A stretch of 64,000 nt of DNA from Xanthomonas sp. NCPPB 1128 (GTDB lineage: Bacteria > Pseudomonadota > Gammaproteobacteria > Xanthomonadales > Xanthomonadaceae), in the NCBI RefSeq assembly GCF_001043115.1, contig NZ_LFME01000028.1, positions 1 to 64,000 on the forward strand. Reading direction: 5' to 3'. The notes beneath the pieces were generated by a model. That model did no database searches. It had not been told where the DNA came from and was given only the letters and a program-made list of their open reading frames with translations. Positions 38,989-47,808 of this stretch are shown here, one piece after another. Position 1 is the stretch's first letter; the number at the start of each line of letters is the position of its first letter. A program made the translations under genes and the position numbers.

Positions 38989-39017
38989 GTGAAAGCGTTC
39001 ACTTCCTGCGATATAAA
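38989..39017 (+). promoter_or_regulatory. Promoter with overlapping palindrome before the effector pair
   Basis: TATAAA at 39012-39017 and GTGAAA at 38989-38994 are separated by exactly 17 bp and make a fair -10/-35 pair. The -35 is the left half of a perfect palindrome GTGAAAGCGTTCAC (38989-39002) with a central CG, similar in style to LacI-family operators. The next ribosome-binding site is GGAAGGAG at 39033-39040. Confidence 0.6.
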
Positions 39018-39048
39018 TTCCGTGGGACCAATGGAAGGAGCCACGCCG

Positions 39049-39456
39049 ATGACCGTGCCGCCACAACGGCTGCCGTCTTTCCTGCATTTTCTCCCGTTCG
39101 CCTTGCTTGCAGGATGCACCATGACCGATCCCCATATTTCCCAAGCCCAGTTCGCGCAGCGCGTGGAAACCCTGCTCGGCGGTCGCGACAACGTCGTCGT
39201 GGCTGCCAGCCAGTTGACCGATTTCCCGTGGGCTTCGTTGTGCTTCACGCGCGATGACAGCCTGCGCCTGACATTCAAGCAGGACACCGGCGAACAGACG
39301 CTTTCGCTCCCGTATGAGCAGTTCTTCGTCGACGAAGCGCACGTCCCACAATCGCTGGAGGACATGTGCGTGAAGCCGGGAGAACGCATCCTCATCCGCA
39401 AGAAGTATCCTGGCTACGCGGGGCCAGTGGAGTTCCTCAAGCCAGCGGAGGGCTGA
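39049..39456 (+). CDS. Lipoprotein, probable immunity protein (X-Tfi)
   Basis: The 135-residue protein has a lipoprotein signal ending LPFALLAGC and a small mature domain with two further cysteines (ASLCFTR and DMCVKPG). I recognise no family. Its position 2 bp before the XVIPCD effector gene is the usual arrangement of periplasmic lipoprotein immunity proteins for Xanthomonas T4SS toxins, so it most likely neutralises that toxin (inference from context). ATG 39049 has a strong GGAAGGAG site, and a good promoter lies upstream. Confidence 0.72.
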   Translation: MTVPPQRLPSFLHFLPFALLAGCTMTDPHISQAQFAQRVETLLGGRDNVVVAASQLTDFPWASLCFTRDDSLRLTFKQDTGEQTLSLPYEQFFVDEAHVPQSLEDMCVKPGERILIRKKYPGYAGPVEFLKPAEG

Positions 39457-39458
39457 AC

Positions 39459-40319
39459 ATGGTCGACATCACCGACCCCAAGGGCGCCAAGCGCGAGATC
39501 GAACAGGAAGCGTATCGGCACTACGAGCAACTCAGCGGCGTGCATCTGGCACGCCGCGCCGATGGCAGCATTCAGCCGCAAGGCCATAACGACGCGCTGG
39601 ATGCGTTCCGGCATGCCTACACCAGCGGGCGCGTCACCCAGATCGCCTTAGGGCAACAGTGGATTGCGCGCAGGTTCGGCAACGACGCCGAAATCGGCCC
39701 GGCCCACCCGAACGATCCCGCAGAGCACCGCATGGATCTGTGGAACAACGAGGCTGGGCGCCGTATCGGCGACAGGACCTCCGGCGCCGATCAACTCGCC
39801 CGGGAAACCTACGCCGCCCTGAAGAACGGCGAGCTCGTGACCGGCCTGAACGACGCGCGCCTGAAGCAGCTCTATCCCGAAGACCCGCGCCTGAAGTTGC
39901 CGGCAGGAGACCCGCAGCGCGAACTTGTCGACCATGATGCAGTCGACCGAATCAATCGCGATGTGACCAAGCTCCAGGACCAGGCCCAGGAACGCTTTCC
40001 CCAGAATCACCCCGACCGGGCGTATTTCGACGCGTTGCGCGATCGGCTGCCAGAGAGTGTGTCCGACGCCAAGGTGGCACAGGCACTGGTCGCCGCGAAG
40101 AGCGCCGGGATTGAACGTGTCGACCAGCTGGGAGCCGTGACGCTGCAGGATCAACAGATATTCATCGCGGGGCGAACGCCCGGATTCCGGACCCAGCTGG
40201 ATGCGCATGCTGCAGCACCGCCAATCCGCGAAAGCGCCTACCAGGCGGAGCAGCAACACGCCGTTCAAACATACGAGCAGGCGCAACAGCCAAGCCAGGG
40301 ACAAGCGCGCGCCTACTGA
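39459..40319 (+). CDS. T4SS killing effector: DUF6973-like toxin with XVIPCD
   Basis: The 286-residue protein has two parts. Residues about 40-105 (HNDALDAFRHAYTSGR ... AEHRMDLWNNEAGRRIGD) resemble DUF6973, a toxin-like domain with His, Asp and Asn residues. Residues about 178-286 match the XVIPCD secretion domain of Xanthomonadales antibacterial type IV effectors: NHPDRAYFDALRDRLPE, a GIERVDQLG core and a Gln-rich tail. It is probably injected into rival bacteria to attack the envelope. ATG 39459 is 2 bp after the lipoprotein stop; no signal peptide is present, as expected. No T4SS structural genes lie in the window. Confidence 0.82.
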   Translation: MVDITDPKGAKREIEQEAYRHYEQLSGVHLARRADGSIQPQGHNDALDAFRHAYTSGRVTQIALGQQWIARRFGNDAEIGPAHPNDPAEHRMDLWNNEAGRRIGDRTSGADQLARETYAALKNGELVTGLNDARLKQLYPEDPRLKLPAGDPQRELVDHDAVDRINRDVTKLQDQAQERFPQNHPDRAYFDALRDRLPESVSDAKVAQALVAAKSAGIERVDQLGAVTLQDQQIFIAGRTPGFRTQLDAHAAAPPIRESAYQAEQQHAVQTYEQAQQPSQGQARAY

Positions 40320-40525
40320 CGCGCCCTTCGCCGCATTCCAGAGGCGCGCCACGGTGCGCCATTCGTTATTCGCAGCGCAGCCGCTTGCACCTGTCGGTAG
40401 GCGGGCTGCCTCCACGCAAGCCCCCCGCCTGAATCCGCTCAGCCTGCCTTCCTCGCCTCGACGGGCGCCGTCTCATACCCTGAGACGCGATTTCGCTTCC
40501 CTGTTCCGCTTTGAGAGCCGTGCCG

Positions 40526-43042
40526 ATGCCCGCCCACGCCCTAGCCCCGCGCACCGAGGACGCCGAGCGCGCCCTGTCCACCACCGACGGGATGCCCTCG
40601 CGCGATGGCGCCCTGCTCAGCGCGCGGCTGGAGCGCCGTTACCACGACCGCATCACCGGCAGCTTCACCATCCCCGGCCAGGCCGGCCGCTACGCGCCGA
40701 TCCCGGACGACGTGCCGCCGGCGCTGGCCGCCGCATTGCGCGAACGCGGCATCGCGCAGCTGTACAGCCACCAGGCCGAGGCCTGGGACGCGGCGCAGCG
40801 CGGCGAGCACGTGGCCATCGTCACCCCCACCGCCTCGGGCAAGTCGCTGTGCTACACACTGCCGGTGGTGGCCGCGGCGATGACCGCGCAGGCCAAGGCG
40901 CTGTACCTGTTCCCGACCAAGGCGCTGGCGCAGGACCAGGTGGCCGAGCTGCTGGACCTCAACCGCGCAGGCGACCTCGGGGTGAAGGCCTTCACCTTCG
41001 ACGGCGACACCCCGGGCGATGCGCGCCAGGCGATCCGCCTGCACGGCGATATCGTGGTCAGCAACCCGGACATGCTGCACCAGGCGATCCTGCCGCATCA
41101 CACCAAGTGGGCGCAGTTCTTCGAGAACCTGCGCTACGTGGTGATCGACGAGATCCACACCTACCGCGGCGTGTTCGGCAGCCACGTCGCCAACGTGCTG
41201 CGCCGGCTCAAGCGCATCTGCGCCTTCTATGGAGTGAGCCCGCAGTTCATCCTGTGCTCGGCCACCATCGGCAACCCGCGCGCGCACGCCGAGGCGCTGA
41301 TCGAGCAGCGCGTGCACGCCATCACCGACTCCGGCGCGCCCAGCGGCGACAAGCACGTGCTGCTGTGGAACCCGCCGGTGGTCAACGCCGACCTGGGCCT
41401 GCGCGCCTCGGCACGCTCGCAGAGCAACCGCATCGCGCGCATCGCGATCAAGTCCGGGCTCAAGACCCTGGTGTTCGCGCAGACCCGGTTGATGGTGGAG
41501 GTGCTGACCAAGTACCTGAAGGACATCTTCGACCACGACCCACGCAAGCCGCCGCGCATCCGCGCCTACCGCGGGGGCTACCTGCCCAGCGAGCGCCGCG
41601 AGGCCGAGCGGGCGATGCGCGCCGGCAGCATCGACGGCATCGTCTCCACCTCGGCGCTGGAGCTGGGCGTGGACATCGGCGCGCTGGACGTGGTGGTGCT
41701 CAACGGCTACCCCGGCAGTGTCGCCGCCACCTGGCAGCGTTTCGGCCGCGCCGGGCGCCGCCAGCAGCCGGCGCTGGGCGTGCTGGTGGCCAGTTCGCAG
41801 CCGCTGGACCAGTACGTGGTGCGGCACCCGGACTTCTTCGCCGACGCCTCGCCCGAACACGCCCGCATCGCCCCGGACCAGCCGCTGATCCTGTTCGACC
41901 ACATCCGCTGCGCCGCGTTCGAACTGACCTTCGTCGCCGGCGAGGCGTTCGGGCCGGTGGACCCGGCGGTGTTCCTGGAAGCGCTGGCCGAGAGCGAGGT
42001 GGTGCACCAGGAAGGCGACCGCTGGGAGTGGATCGCCGACAGTTACCCGGCCAATGCGGTGAGCCTGCGCTCGGTGGCCGACGGCAATTTCGTGGTGGTG
42101 GACAAGACCGACGGCAAGCAGCAGATCATCGCCGAGGTGGACTACTCCGCCGCGGCGCTGACCCTGTACGAGGGCGCCATTCACATGGTGCAGAGCACGC
42201 CGTATCAGGTGGAGAAGCTGGACTGGGAAGGCCGCAAGGCCTACGTCACCCGCACCCACGTCGACTACTACACCGACAGCATCGACTTCACCAAGCTCAA
42301 GGTGCTGGACCGCTTCGACGGCGGCGCGGCCGGCCGCGGCGACGCGCACCACGGCGAAGTGCACGTGGTGCGGCGCGTGGCCGGCTACAAGAAGATCCGC
42401 TACTACACCCACGAGAACATCGGCTACGGCCCGGTCAACCTGCCCGACCAGGAGCTGCACACCACCGCGGTGTGGTGGCAGCTGCCGCAGGCCACCCTGC
42501 TCAAGGCGTTCGGCAGCAAGCAGGACGCGCTGGACGGCTTCCTCGGCGCGGCCTACGCCCTGCACGTGGTGGCCACGGTGGCGGTGATGGCCGATGCGCG
42601 CGACCTGCAGCAGGCGGTGGGCGACGGCGATGGCGCGTGGTTCGCGGTGGCCGACGCCAAGGGCCGCGGCCAGCTGCGCGGCGGCGACAGCGGCGAGCCG
42701 GCCAGCATCGAGCTGCAGCAGTTCGTGCCCACCGTGTACCTGTACGACAACTTCCCCGGTGGCGTCGGCCTGAGCGAGCCGTTGTGGCGACGCCAGGCCG
42801 AGCTGGTGCAGCGCGCGCGCGAACTGGTGCAGGGCTGCGACTGCGTGGCCGGCTGTCCGGCCTGCGTCGGTCCAGTGCTGGCCGCGCAGGAAGCCAGCGC
42901 GACCACGCCCAGGGCGCTGGCGCTGCGTGTGCTGCGCTTGTTGCTGCTCGACGGCGAGGACGACACGGCGCTGGACGCGCACGGCGCGACCACGATCGCT
43001 GCCGACGCCGATGCCGACGCGCTGCCGGAGTGGAGCGCATGA
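40526..43042 (+). CDS. mrfA: MrfA/YprA-type DNA-repair helicase
   Basis: The 838-residue superfamily 2 helicase matches MrfA (YprA), which with MrfB repairs mitomycin-C adducts in Bacillus. Helicase motifs are present: I TPTASGKSL, II DEIH, and SAT (CSATIGNPR) for III, with IV-VI around VFAQTRLMVEVL, STSALELGVDIG and QRFGRAGRR. A C-terminal DUF1998-type zinc cluster (GCDCVAGCPACVG) follows. ATG 40526 is used over weaker TTG/GTG starts just upstream. Its stop overlaps the mrfB start as ATGA, so the two are coupled. Confidence 0.9.
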   Translation: MPAHALAPRTEDAERALSTTDGMPSRDGALLSARLERRYHDRITGSFTIPGQAGRYAPIPDDVPPALAAALRERGIAQLYSHQAEAWDAAQRGEHVAIVTPTASGKSLCYTLPVVAAAMTAQAKALYLFPTKALAQDQVAELLDLNRAGDLGVKAFTFDGDTPGDARQAIRLHGDIVVSNPDMLHQAILPHHTKWAQFFENLRYVVIDEIHTYRGVFGSHVANVLRRLKRICAFYGVSPQFILCSATIGNPRAHAEALIEQRVHAITDSGAPSGDKHVLLWNPPVVNADLGLRASARSQSNRIARIAIKSGLKTLVFAQTRLMVEVLTKYLKDIFDHDPRKPPRIRAYRGGYLPSERREAERAMRAGSIDGIVSTSALELGVDIGALDVVVLNGYPGSVAATWQRFGRAGRRQQPALGVLVASSQPLDQYVVRHPDFFADASPEHARIAPDQPLILFDHIRCAAFELTFVAGEAFGPVDPAVFLEALAESEVVHQEGDRWEWIADSYPANAVSLRSVADGNFVVVDKTDGKQQIIAEVDYSAAALTLYEGAIHMVQSTPYQVEKLDWEGRKAYVTRTHVDYYTDSIDFTKLKVLDRFDGGAAGRGDAHHGEVHVVRRVAGYKKIRYYTHENIGYGPVNLPDQELHTTAVWWQLPQATLLKAFGSKQDALDGFLGAAYALHVVATVAVMADARDLQQAVGDGDGAWFAVADAKGRGQLRGGDSGEPASIELQQFVPTVYLYDNFPGGVGLSEPLWRRQAELVQRARELVQGCDCVAGCPACVGPVLAAQEASATTPRALALRVLRLLLLDGEDDTALDAHGATTIAADADADALPEWSA

Positions 43043-44148
43043 GCATCAGCCTGGAGCGCCTGCGCGCGCTGCGCCGACAGGCCGGCGACGCCAGCGCGGA
43101 GCGCACGCCGGCGTCTTCCGGCAGCCGCACCACGGCCGACGCGGCTCCCGCGTCACGCGCAACCGCTGCAACGGCGGCGCCCCCGCAGGCGACAACGCAG
43201 GTACCGGCGGCGATGCGCGACGCCGCATCGCGCGCAGCTGCGCCTCCGGCCGCACGCACGCCACCCGCTCCCGCACGCGGTGGCGGCACCGACACCGCGG
43301 TGGCGCCACCCATTGCCATCGCCCCGTTCGATCGCGGTGGCACCGATGTGTCCGCACTGCGGCGCCTGCTCGGCCTGCGCGAACGTGCCGTCGCGCCCGC
43401 CGCGGCTTCCTCCGCACGCAAAGCGGCTCCAGCGCCGGACCGGTACCTGCCCGGCGTGGAGATCGCGCCCGGCCTGCACCTGATCGAAGCGTTCCTGCCA
43501 CAGCCGATTCCCGCCACGTCGCTGTCGCTGGCCTTCGCCCGGCGCGAGGATGCGGTGGAACCCACCGACCTGCTGTTCTTCGACACCGAGACCACCGGCC
43601 TGGCCGGCGGCACCGGCACCCGCGCCTTCATGATCGGCGCGGCCGACTGGACCGTGCATCCGGCCGATGGCCCGGGCCTGCGCATCCGCCAGTTGCTGAT
43701 GGCCACGATGGGCGCGGAGAAGGCGATGCTGGAAGCGTTCCGCGCCTGGCTGCGGCCGGGCACGGTGCTGTCCAGCTACAACGGCCGCTGCTACGACGCG
43801 CCGCTGCTGAAGACCCGCTACCGGCTGGCGCGCTGCGCCGATCCGCTGTCGGCGCTGGACCACCTGGACCTGCTGCATCCCACCCGCCGCCGTTACCGCG
43901 GCACCTGGGAGAACTGCAAGCTCGCCACCATCGAGCGGCAGCTGCTGCGCGTGGTGCGCGAGGACGACCTGCCGGGGTCCGAAGCGCCGGCGGCGTGGCT
44001 GGGCTACCTGCGCGGCGGCAACGCGCGCAACCTGCGCCGCGTCGCCGCGCACAACCACCAGGATGTGGTCACGCTGGCGCTGCTGCTGCAGCGCCTGGTC
44101 GCCGCCGAGGCCGAAGAACGCGCGCTGGCGGCGGCTGCGTCGGTGTAG
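43039..44148 (+). CDS. mrfB: MrfB/YprB-type DEDDh exonuclease
   Basis: The 369-residue protein has a long Ala/Pro/Thr-rich N-terminal region (about residues 10-95), then a ribonuclease H-like exonuclease domain with the DEDDh residues in FFDTETTGLAGG, SYNGRCYDAPLL and HNHQDVVTL. This is the YprB/MrfB family, the nuclease partner of MrfA in excision of mitomycin-type damage. ATG 43039 overlaps the mrfA stop (ATGA). The low-complexity N-terminus is longer than expected for Bacillus MrfB, judged from memory. Confidence 0.87.
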   Translation: MSISLERLRALRRQAGDASAERTPASSGSRTTADAAPASRATAATAAPPQATTQVPAAMRDAASRAAAPPAARTPPAPARGGGTDTAVAPPIAIAPFDRGGTDVSALRRLLGLRERAVAPAAASSARKAAPAPDRYLPGVEIAPGLHLIEAFLPQPIPATSLSLAFARREDAVEPTDLLFFDTETTGLAGGTGTRAFMIGAADWTVHPADGPGLRIRQLLMATMGAEKAMLEAFRAWLRPGTVLSSYNGRCYDAPLLKTRYRLARCADPLSALDHLDLLHPTRRRYRGTWENCKLATIERQLLRVVREDDLPGSEAPAAWLGYLRGGNARNLRRVAAHNHQDVVTLALLLQRLVAAEAEERALAAAASV

Positions 44149-44761
44149 TCGCTGGGCACTCGGGTGGTGCCTTGCCGACCTGCTGATGCTGCCTCGCGCG
44201 AGCATTGCGCGCTGATGCAGACGCCATGCTGGGAACGCGTCATGGCGATTTGCAAGGGCGATGCATCCAGGGGCGCGACCGATGCGGAAATGACGTCAGA
44301 AGCGTCAAGTCATGTTGGCAAGCACGCGCGTAGGAGCGCTTTCAGCCGCGACGGGCGTTATCGGTAAAGCTGTCGCGGCTGAAGCCGCTCCTACGACAGC
44401 GGATCGCGCATGGTGCGTTCCGAAGATCCGCGGCCTCATCAGCGCGCCACGCACGGTACAGCGCTTTTTTCGATGGCGCGATGCGAAGGGTTTGGCATGG
44501 AGATGCCCTAAGCCGCGATCGGGAAAGCCCGTCGCGGCTGAAGCCGCTCCTACAAGGCAACGGTAGGTCTCGCCAGATCGTAACGGGAGGGCGTTGCTGC
44601 CGCGCCCTTCCATCGCGATGGGTTTTCCCGGAAACCCTCGTCGCGACTGAAGTCGCTCCCACAGTGCCTTGCCGTGTCACGGCGGCCTGCGCGTGGCTCG
44701 AGACGGCGCAACGTCAACGCAAGAACACGCCGCGCGCGCCAGGCACGCGGCGTGCACCGGA
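44149..44761. repeat. Convergent gap with four palindromic repeats
   Basis: Four copies of the GTAGGAGCGGCTTCAGCCGC family lie here: 44330-44354 in one orientation, and 44372-44394, 44531-44553 and 44640-44662 in the other. The first two form a head-to-head pair 17 bp apart. No gene is supported in the 613 bp between mrfB and the M56 gene. Confidence 0.8.
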
Positions 44762-46795
44762 TCACTCCAGCCGCTGCGCGGTGCCCGCGGCGATGGCGGC
44801 ATCGAACAGGCGGTCGACCTCGCGATCGGCCTGCGCGCTCAATTCGCCCTGGCGCGCGCCCAGTTCGCCCTGCTGCCGGCCCAGCGCGGCCTGCTGTTCG
44901 CCGAGCGCGCGCATCTTCGCCGCCAACGCGTCCTGGCGCTGCGCAACCGCCGCCTGGGCCTTCGCCTGCGCCTTGGCGGCGACGGCATCCATGTCGATGC
45001 GCTCCAGCGCCCGCGCCGCGGCCTCCTGCGCCAGCTTGCCTTGTTCCCGGCCCAGCTCGCCCTGCTCGCGGCCCAGTGCACCCTGGCGCTTGCCGAGTTC
45101 GCCCTGCTGCGCGCCCAGCTTGCCGATCGGCTCGAACAGCGCGTCGAAGCGGGCCAGCAGCGCAGGATCGTGCACCACATAGCGCTTGCCGCCGCGGCGG
45201 AACCACAGGCCATCGCCCTGGGTCTCGCGCTTCATGGTGGCGAGTTCGTCGCTGTTGCCGCTCATCGTCGAATGGTTGCCCTTGACCCGGACATACGACT
45301 GTTCGAGCTGGCCGTTGCGGATCTTCTGTACCGACCGCGTGCTGATCCGCGAACCGATGGCCGGAGCTGCAGCCGGGACCGCCGGTGCCGGCGGCGCAAG
45401 CGGCGCGGGTGGCGGCAGCGGGGCGACCGGCGGTGCCGCGCGACGCGACGGCGTCGCTGCAGTGGCGGAGGTGGCCGCACGCGGCGGCAGCGGCGTCCCG
45501 GGCACGTTGGCGGCACGGGCGGCAGCGCCGTCATCCATGGCCGTGTCGTTGTCCGTGTCGGCATCGGCGGCATCTGCCGCCTTCTCCGCTGCCTCGGCGG
45601 CCGCATCGGCAGCTGCCTCTGCGGCTTCGGCAGCCGCGTCGGCCGCCTCGGCTGCAGCATCGGCCTCGGCGGCGGTCCGGGCAGCGTCCGACTTGTTGGC
45701 AGGTGCGACGGCATGGCCGGGCTGGGCCACCAGGCGCAGCGGCATCACGCCGAGCACGGTCACCGCGGTCAGGATCAGGGCCGCGCCCAGGCGCGGAAAG
45801 GCGGACGTGGTCTGCAGCATCAGCAATCTCCGTTTCAGGCTCAGGAAGGTCGGCGAAGCGCTGGCCAAGCCGGCGCTGGGCCGCGGTGCCACGCCCAGCT
45901 GCACCAGCAGCCGCGCGTAGTCGTGACGGCAATGGCGGTGACCAGCGACCACGGCCGCATCGCAGGCCGCCTCGCGGGCCAGGGCGTACTCGCGGTTGGC
46001 CAGGTGCACCAACGGGTGGAAGAAGAACAGGTGCTGCGCCACGGCCGGCAGCAGGCCCCACCACAGATCGCGGCGCTGCAGGTGCACCAGTTCGTGGGTC
46101 AGCGCCATGTCCAGATCGTCGGCGCGCAGGCTGGCCATGCGCTGCGCCGGCAGCAACAGCACCGGCCGCCACGGCCCGATCAGCTGCGGCGAATCGGTGT
46201 GCGCACACAACCGCAGCTGCGGTGGCTCGCGCAGGCCGTGCGCCTCGGCCGCCAGGCGCAGCGCGCCGAGCAGGGCGGCGTCGGTGCACGGTGCCGCCTC
46301 GCGTGCACGCTGGCGGCTGCGGCGGTAGGCCAGGACGCTGTGCGCGGCGCAGACCAGCACGCCGGCCAGCCATAGCGCCGCCAGCGCCTGCGTCCAGGGC
46401 AAGGCAGCCACGGATGCCGTTGCCGGTGGGGCGGCGATCGCCGCGGTGGCGGTGGTGGCGTTGACGTTGATCTGCGCAGGCACCGCAGCGAACACGGACG
46501 GCGTCGCAGCGCGTACCGGCGTCACCGGCACCGTGGCGACGGCCGCCGGCACTGCCGCCAGCGGCGCCGGTGCGGCCGGCAGCACCGGCAATTGCACCGC
46601 ACCGGCCCACACCAGACCCAGCACGCTCTGCGCGGCAACCAGCCACCAGAGCCGGCAGCGCGTCGCCGCCGGCAGGGTCGGCAGCCAGCGGCACAGCGCC
46701 CAGATCAGCGCGACCAGTACCAGCGTCTGCACGCTGGTCGCCAGCAGCCGCGACAGCAGGCTCTCGAACACGTCCGTCCCCAACAGGCTGTGCAT
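44762..46795 (-). CDS. BlaR1-like M56 membrane metalloprotease with heptad-repeat tail
   Basis: The 677-residue protein has N-terminal hydrophobic spans, a zinc-protease core with HELVHLQRRD (HExxH) and AREAACDAAVVAG, and another span near LGAALILTAVTVLGVMPL. That is the M56/BlaR1 design in which the sensor protease inactivates its BlaI partner. In place of a penicillin-binding domain, the C-terminal half has an Ala/Pro-rich linker and two sets of 7-residue LGxxQGx repeats, probably a coiled coil outside the membrane. ATG 46795 lies 3 bp after the blaI stop. The signal sensed is unknown. Confidence 0.85.
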   Translation of the reverse strand: MHSLLGTDVFESLLSRLLATSVQTLVLVALIWALCRWLPTLPAATRCRLWWLVAAQSVLGLVWAGAVQLPVLPAAPAPLAAVPAAVATVPVTPVRAATPSVFAAVPAQINVNATTATAAIAAPPATASVAALPWTQALAALWLAGVLVCAAHSVLAYRRSRQRAREAAPCTDAALLGALRLAAEAHGLREPPQLRLCAHTDSPQLIGPWRPVLLLPAQRMASLRADDLDMALTHELVHLQRRDLWWGLLPAVAQHLFFFHPLVHLANREYALAREAACDAAVVAGHRHCRHDYARLLVQLGVAPRPSAGLASASPTFLSLKRRLLMLQTTSAFPRLGAALILTAVTVLGVMPLRLVAQPGHAVAPANKSDAARTAAEADAAAEAADAAAEAAEAAADAAAEAAEKAADAADADTDNDTAMDDGAAARAANVPGTPLPPRAATSATAATPSRRAAPPVAPLPPPAPLAPPAPAVPAAAPAIGSRISTRSVQKIRNGQLEQSYVRVKGNHSTMSGNSDELATMKRETQGDGLWFRRGGKRYVVHDPALLARFDALFEPIGKLGAQQGELGKRQGALGREQGELGREQGKLAQEAAARALERIDMDAVAAKAQAKAQAAVAQRQDALAAKMRALGEQQAALGRQQGELGARQGELSAQADREVDRLFDAAIAAGTAQRLE

Positions 46796-46798
46796 GGC

Positions 46799-47185
46799 TC
46801 AGTCCTCCCGCCGTTGCGATTGCAGTTTGGCCACCAGGGCCTCCAGTTCGGCCAGTTCCGTATCGCTGACCTCGGCACGCTGCGACATCCACGCCACGAA
46901 CGGCGACACCGAGCCCTGCAGGGTCTTCTCGACGAAGCTGCCGACCGCGCTGCGCACCACGTCGTCCTGGCCGCTGGTGGCGGCATAGCGATATACGCCC
47001 TGCACCTGGCGCCGGCGCAGATAGGCCTTGGCGCGCAGGCGTTCCATCATGGTCAGCACGGTCGAGCGCGCCAGCCCGCGCGCCTCGCCGAATCCGGCGG
47101 CGACCTCGCCGACGCTGGCATCGCCCTGTTCGGCGATGTACTGCAGCAGGGCCAGTTCCTGGTCCCCGATCGATTTGCGGCGCAT
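46799..47185 (-). CDS. blaI: BlaI/MecI-family repressor
   Basis: The 128-residue protein is a winged-helix repressor of the BlaI/MecI family (IGDQELALLQYIAEQG at the start, ARSTVLTMMERL as the recognition helix, then a C-terminal dimerisation helix). The family represses until the partner M56 protease triggers its loss. The partner lies 3 bp downstream. ATG 47185 (MRRKSIGD) is family-like; longer N-terminal extensions run through the operators and are rejected. Two operator-like palindromes lie 14 and 42 bp upstream, so it represses itself. Confidence 0.9.
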   Translation of the reverse strand: MRRKSIGDQELALLQYIAEQGDASVGEVAAGFGEARGLARSTVLTMMERLRAKAYLRRRQVQGVYRYAATSGQDDVVRSAVGSFVEKTLQGSVSPFVAWMSQRAEVSDTELAELEALVAKLQSQRRED

Positions 47186-47198
47186 CCGCCCACTCCGA

Positions 47199-47216
47199 TG
47201 ACTACACGTGTCGGCA
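47199..47216. promoter_or_regulatory. Second, imperfect BlaI-type operator
   Basis: TGACTACACGTGTCGGCA matches the downstream perfect site in most positions and shares the ACA-N2-TGT core. It is 28 bp centre to centre from that site and directly upstream of the blaI start codon. Confidence 0.6.
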
Positions 47217-47226
47217 AAGCTACCCA

Positions 47227-47244
47227 TGACGACAACTGTCGTCA
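47227..47244. promoter_or_regulatory. BlaI-type operator, perfect palindrome
   Basis: TGACGACAACTGTCGTCA is an 8-bp perfect inverted repeat with a 2-bp spacer and the ACA-N2-TGT core of BlaI/MecI operators. It lies 42 bp upstream of blaI and is likely bound by the product. Confidence 0.8.
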
Positions 47245-47808
47245 ATAGGTCGCAGGTCATGGGCTGGCGGTTGGCTGCAGGCTGGCGATGACGTCCGTCC
47301 GGGACGCGGCGGTAGCGCCTCATCCCATTCCGGCGGATGCCGCATCGGTCCTGGGCATTCGATCGTCCATGCCCCGCGCACACGTGCGGCGCGAGATCCG
47401 CATCCACCTCCACCATGCACGCACTCGCCATAGAAGTTTATGGCGATCCGGCCCTGTTCGCACAGCGACACCAACGCCCTATACCCAGGTATCGCATCGC
47501 ATACGCGCAGCAGGCACGGCTGTACCAACGCGCAATGGTGCAAGCGCACATGCGATGCAAGAATTCCCTGCATCGCTTCACACCGCTGTATTCACCGTGG
47601 GAAGTGCGCTGCCGCAGCTGCGCCGTTCGCCTCCATCGCGCCGGAGCGGGCCGCCGCACCTGCCGCGCGCCACCTCCCAGGGTCCGCGCCGCATCGCTGG
47701 CGCCCTTCCATCGCAAACGCACAGCCAGCCGGACGCCGCCGCGAAGAGGACGCCCTGCGCTGGGTGCGCGCCTGCGCCACCGCTTCCCACTCCACGCCGG
47801 ATCCGACC
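47245..47808. other. Divergent region between blaI and the TonB receptor
   Basis: About 560 bp without a convincing gene. Weak palindromes are GCCATAGAAGTTTATGGC (47427-47444, 6-bp arms) and ATACCCAGGTAT near 47485. The long frames crossing it belong to the upstream extension of the receptor frame and its antisense shadow. A regulator of the receptor might bind here; I cannot name it. Confidence 0.45.

Noticed and set aside
40201-44148. 1315-residue frame running through mrfA into mrfB
   Set aside because: It merges an out-of-frame shadow of mrfA with real mrfB; the true mrfB starts at ATG 43039 overlapping the mrfA stop.
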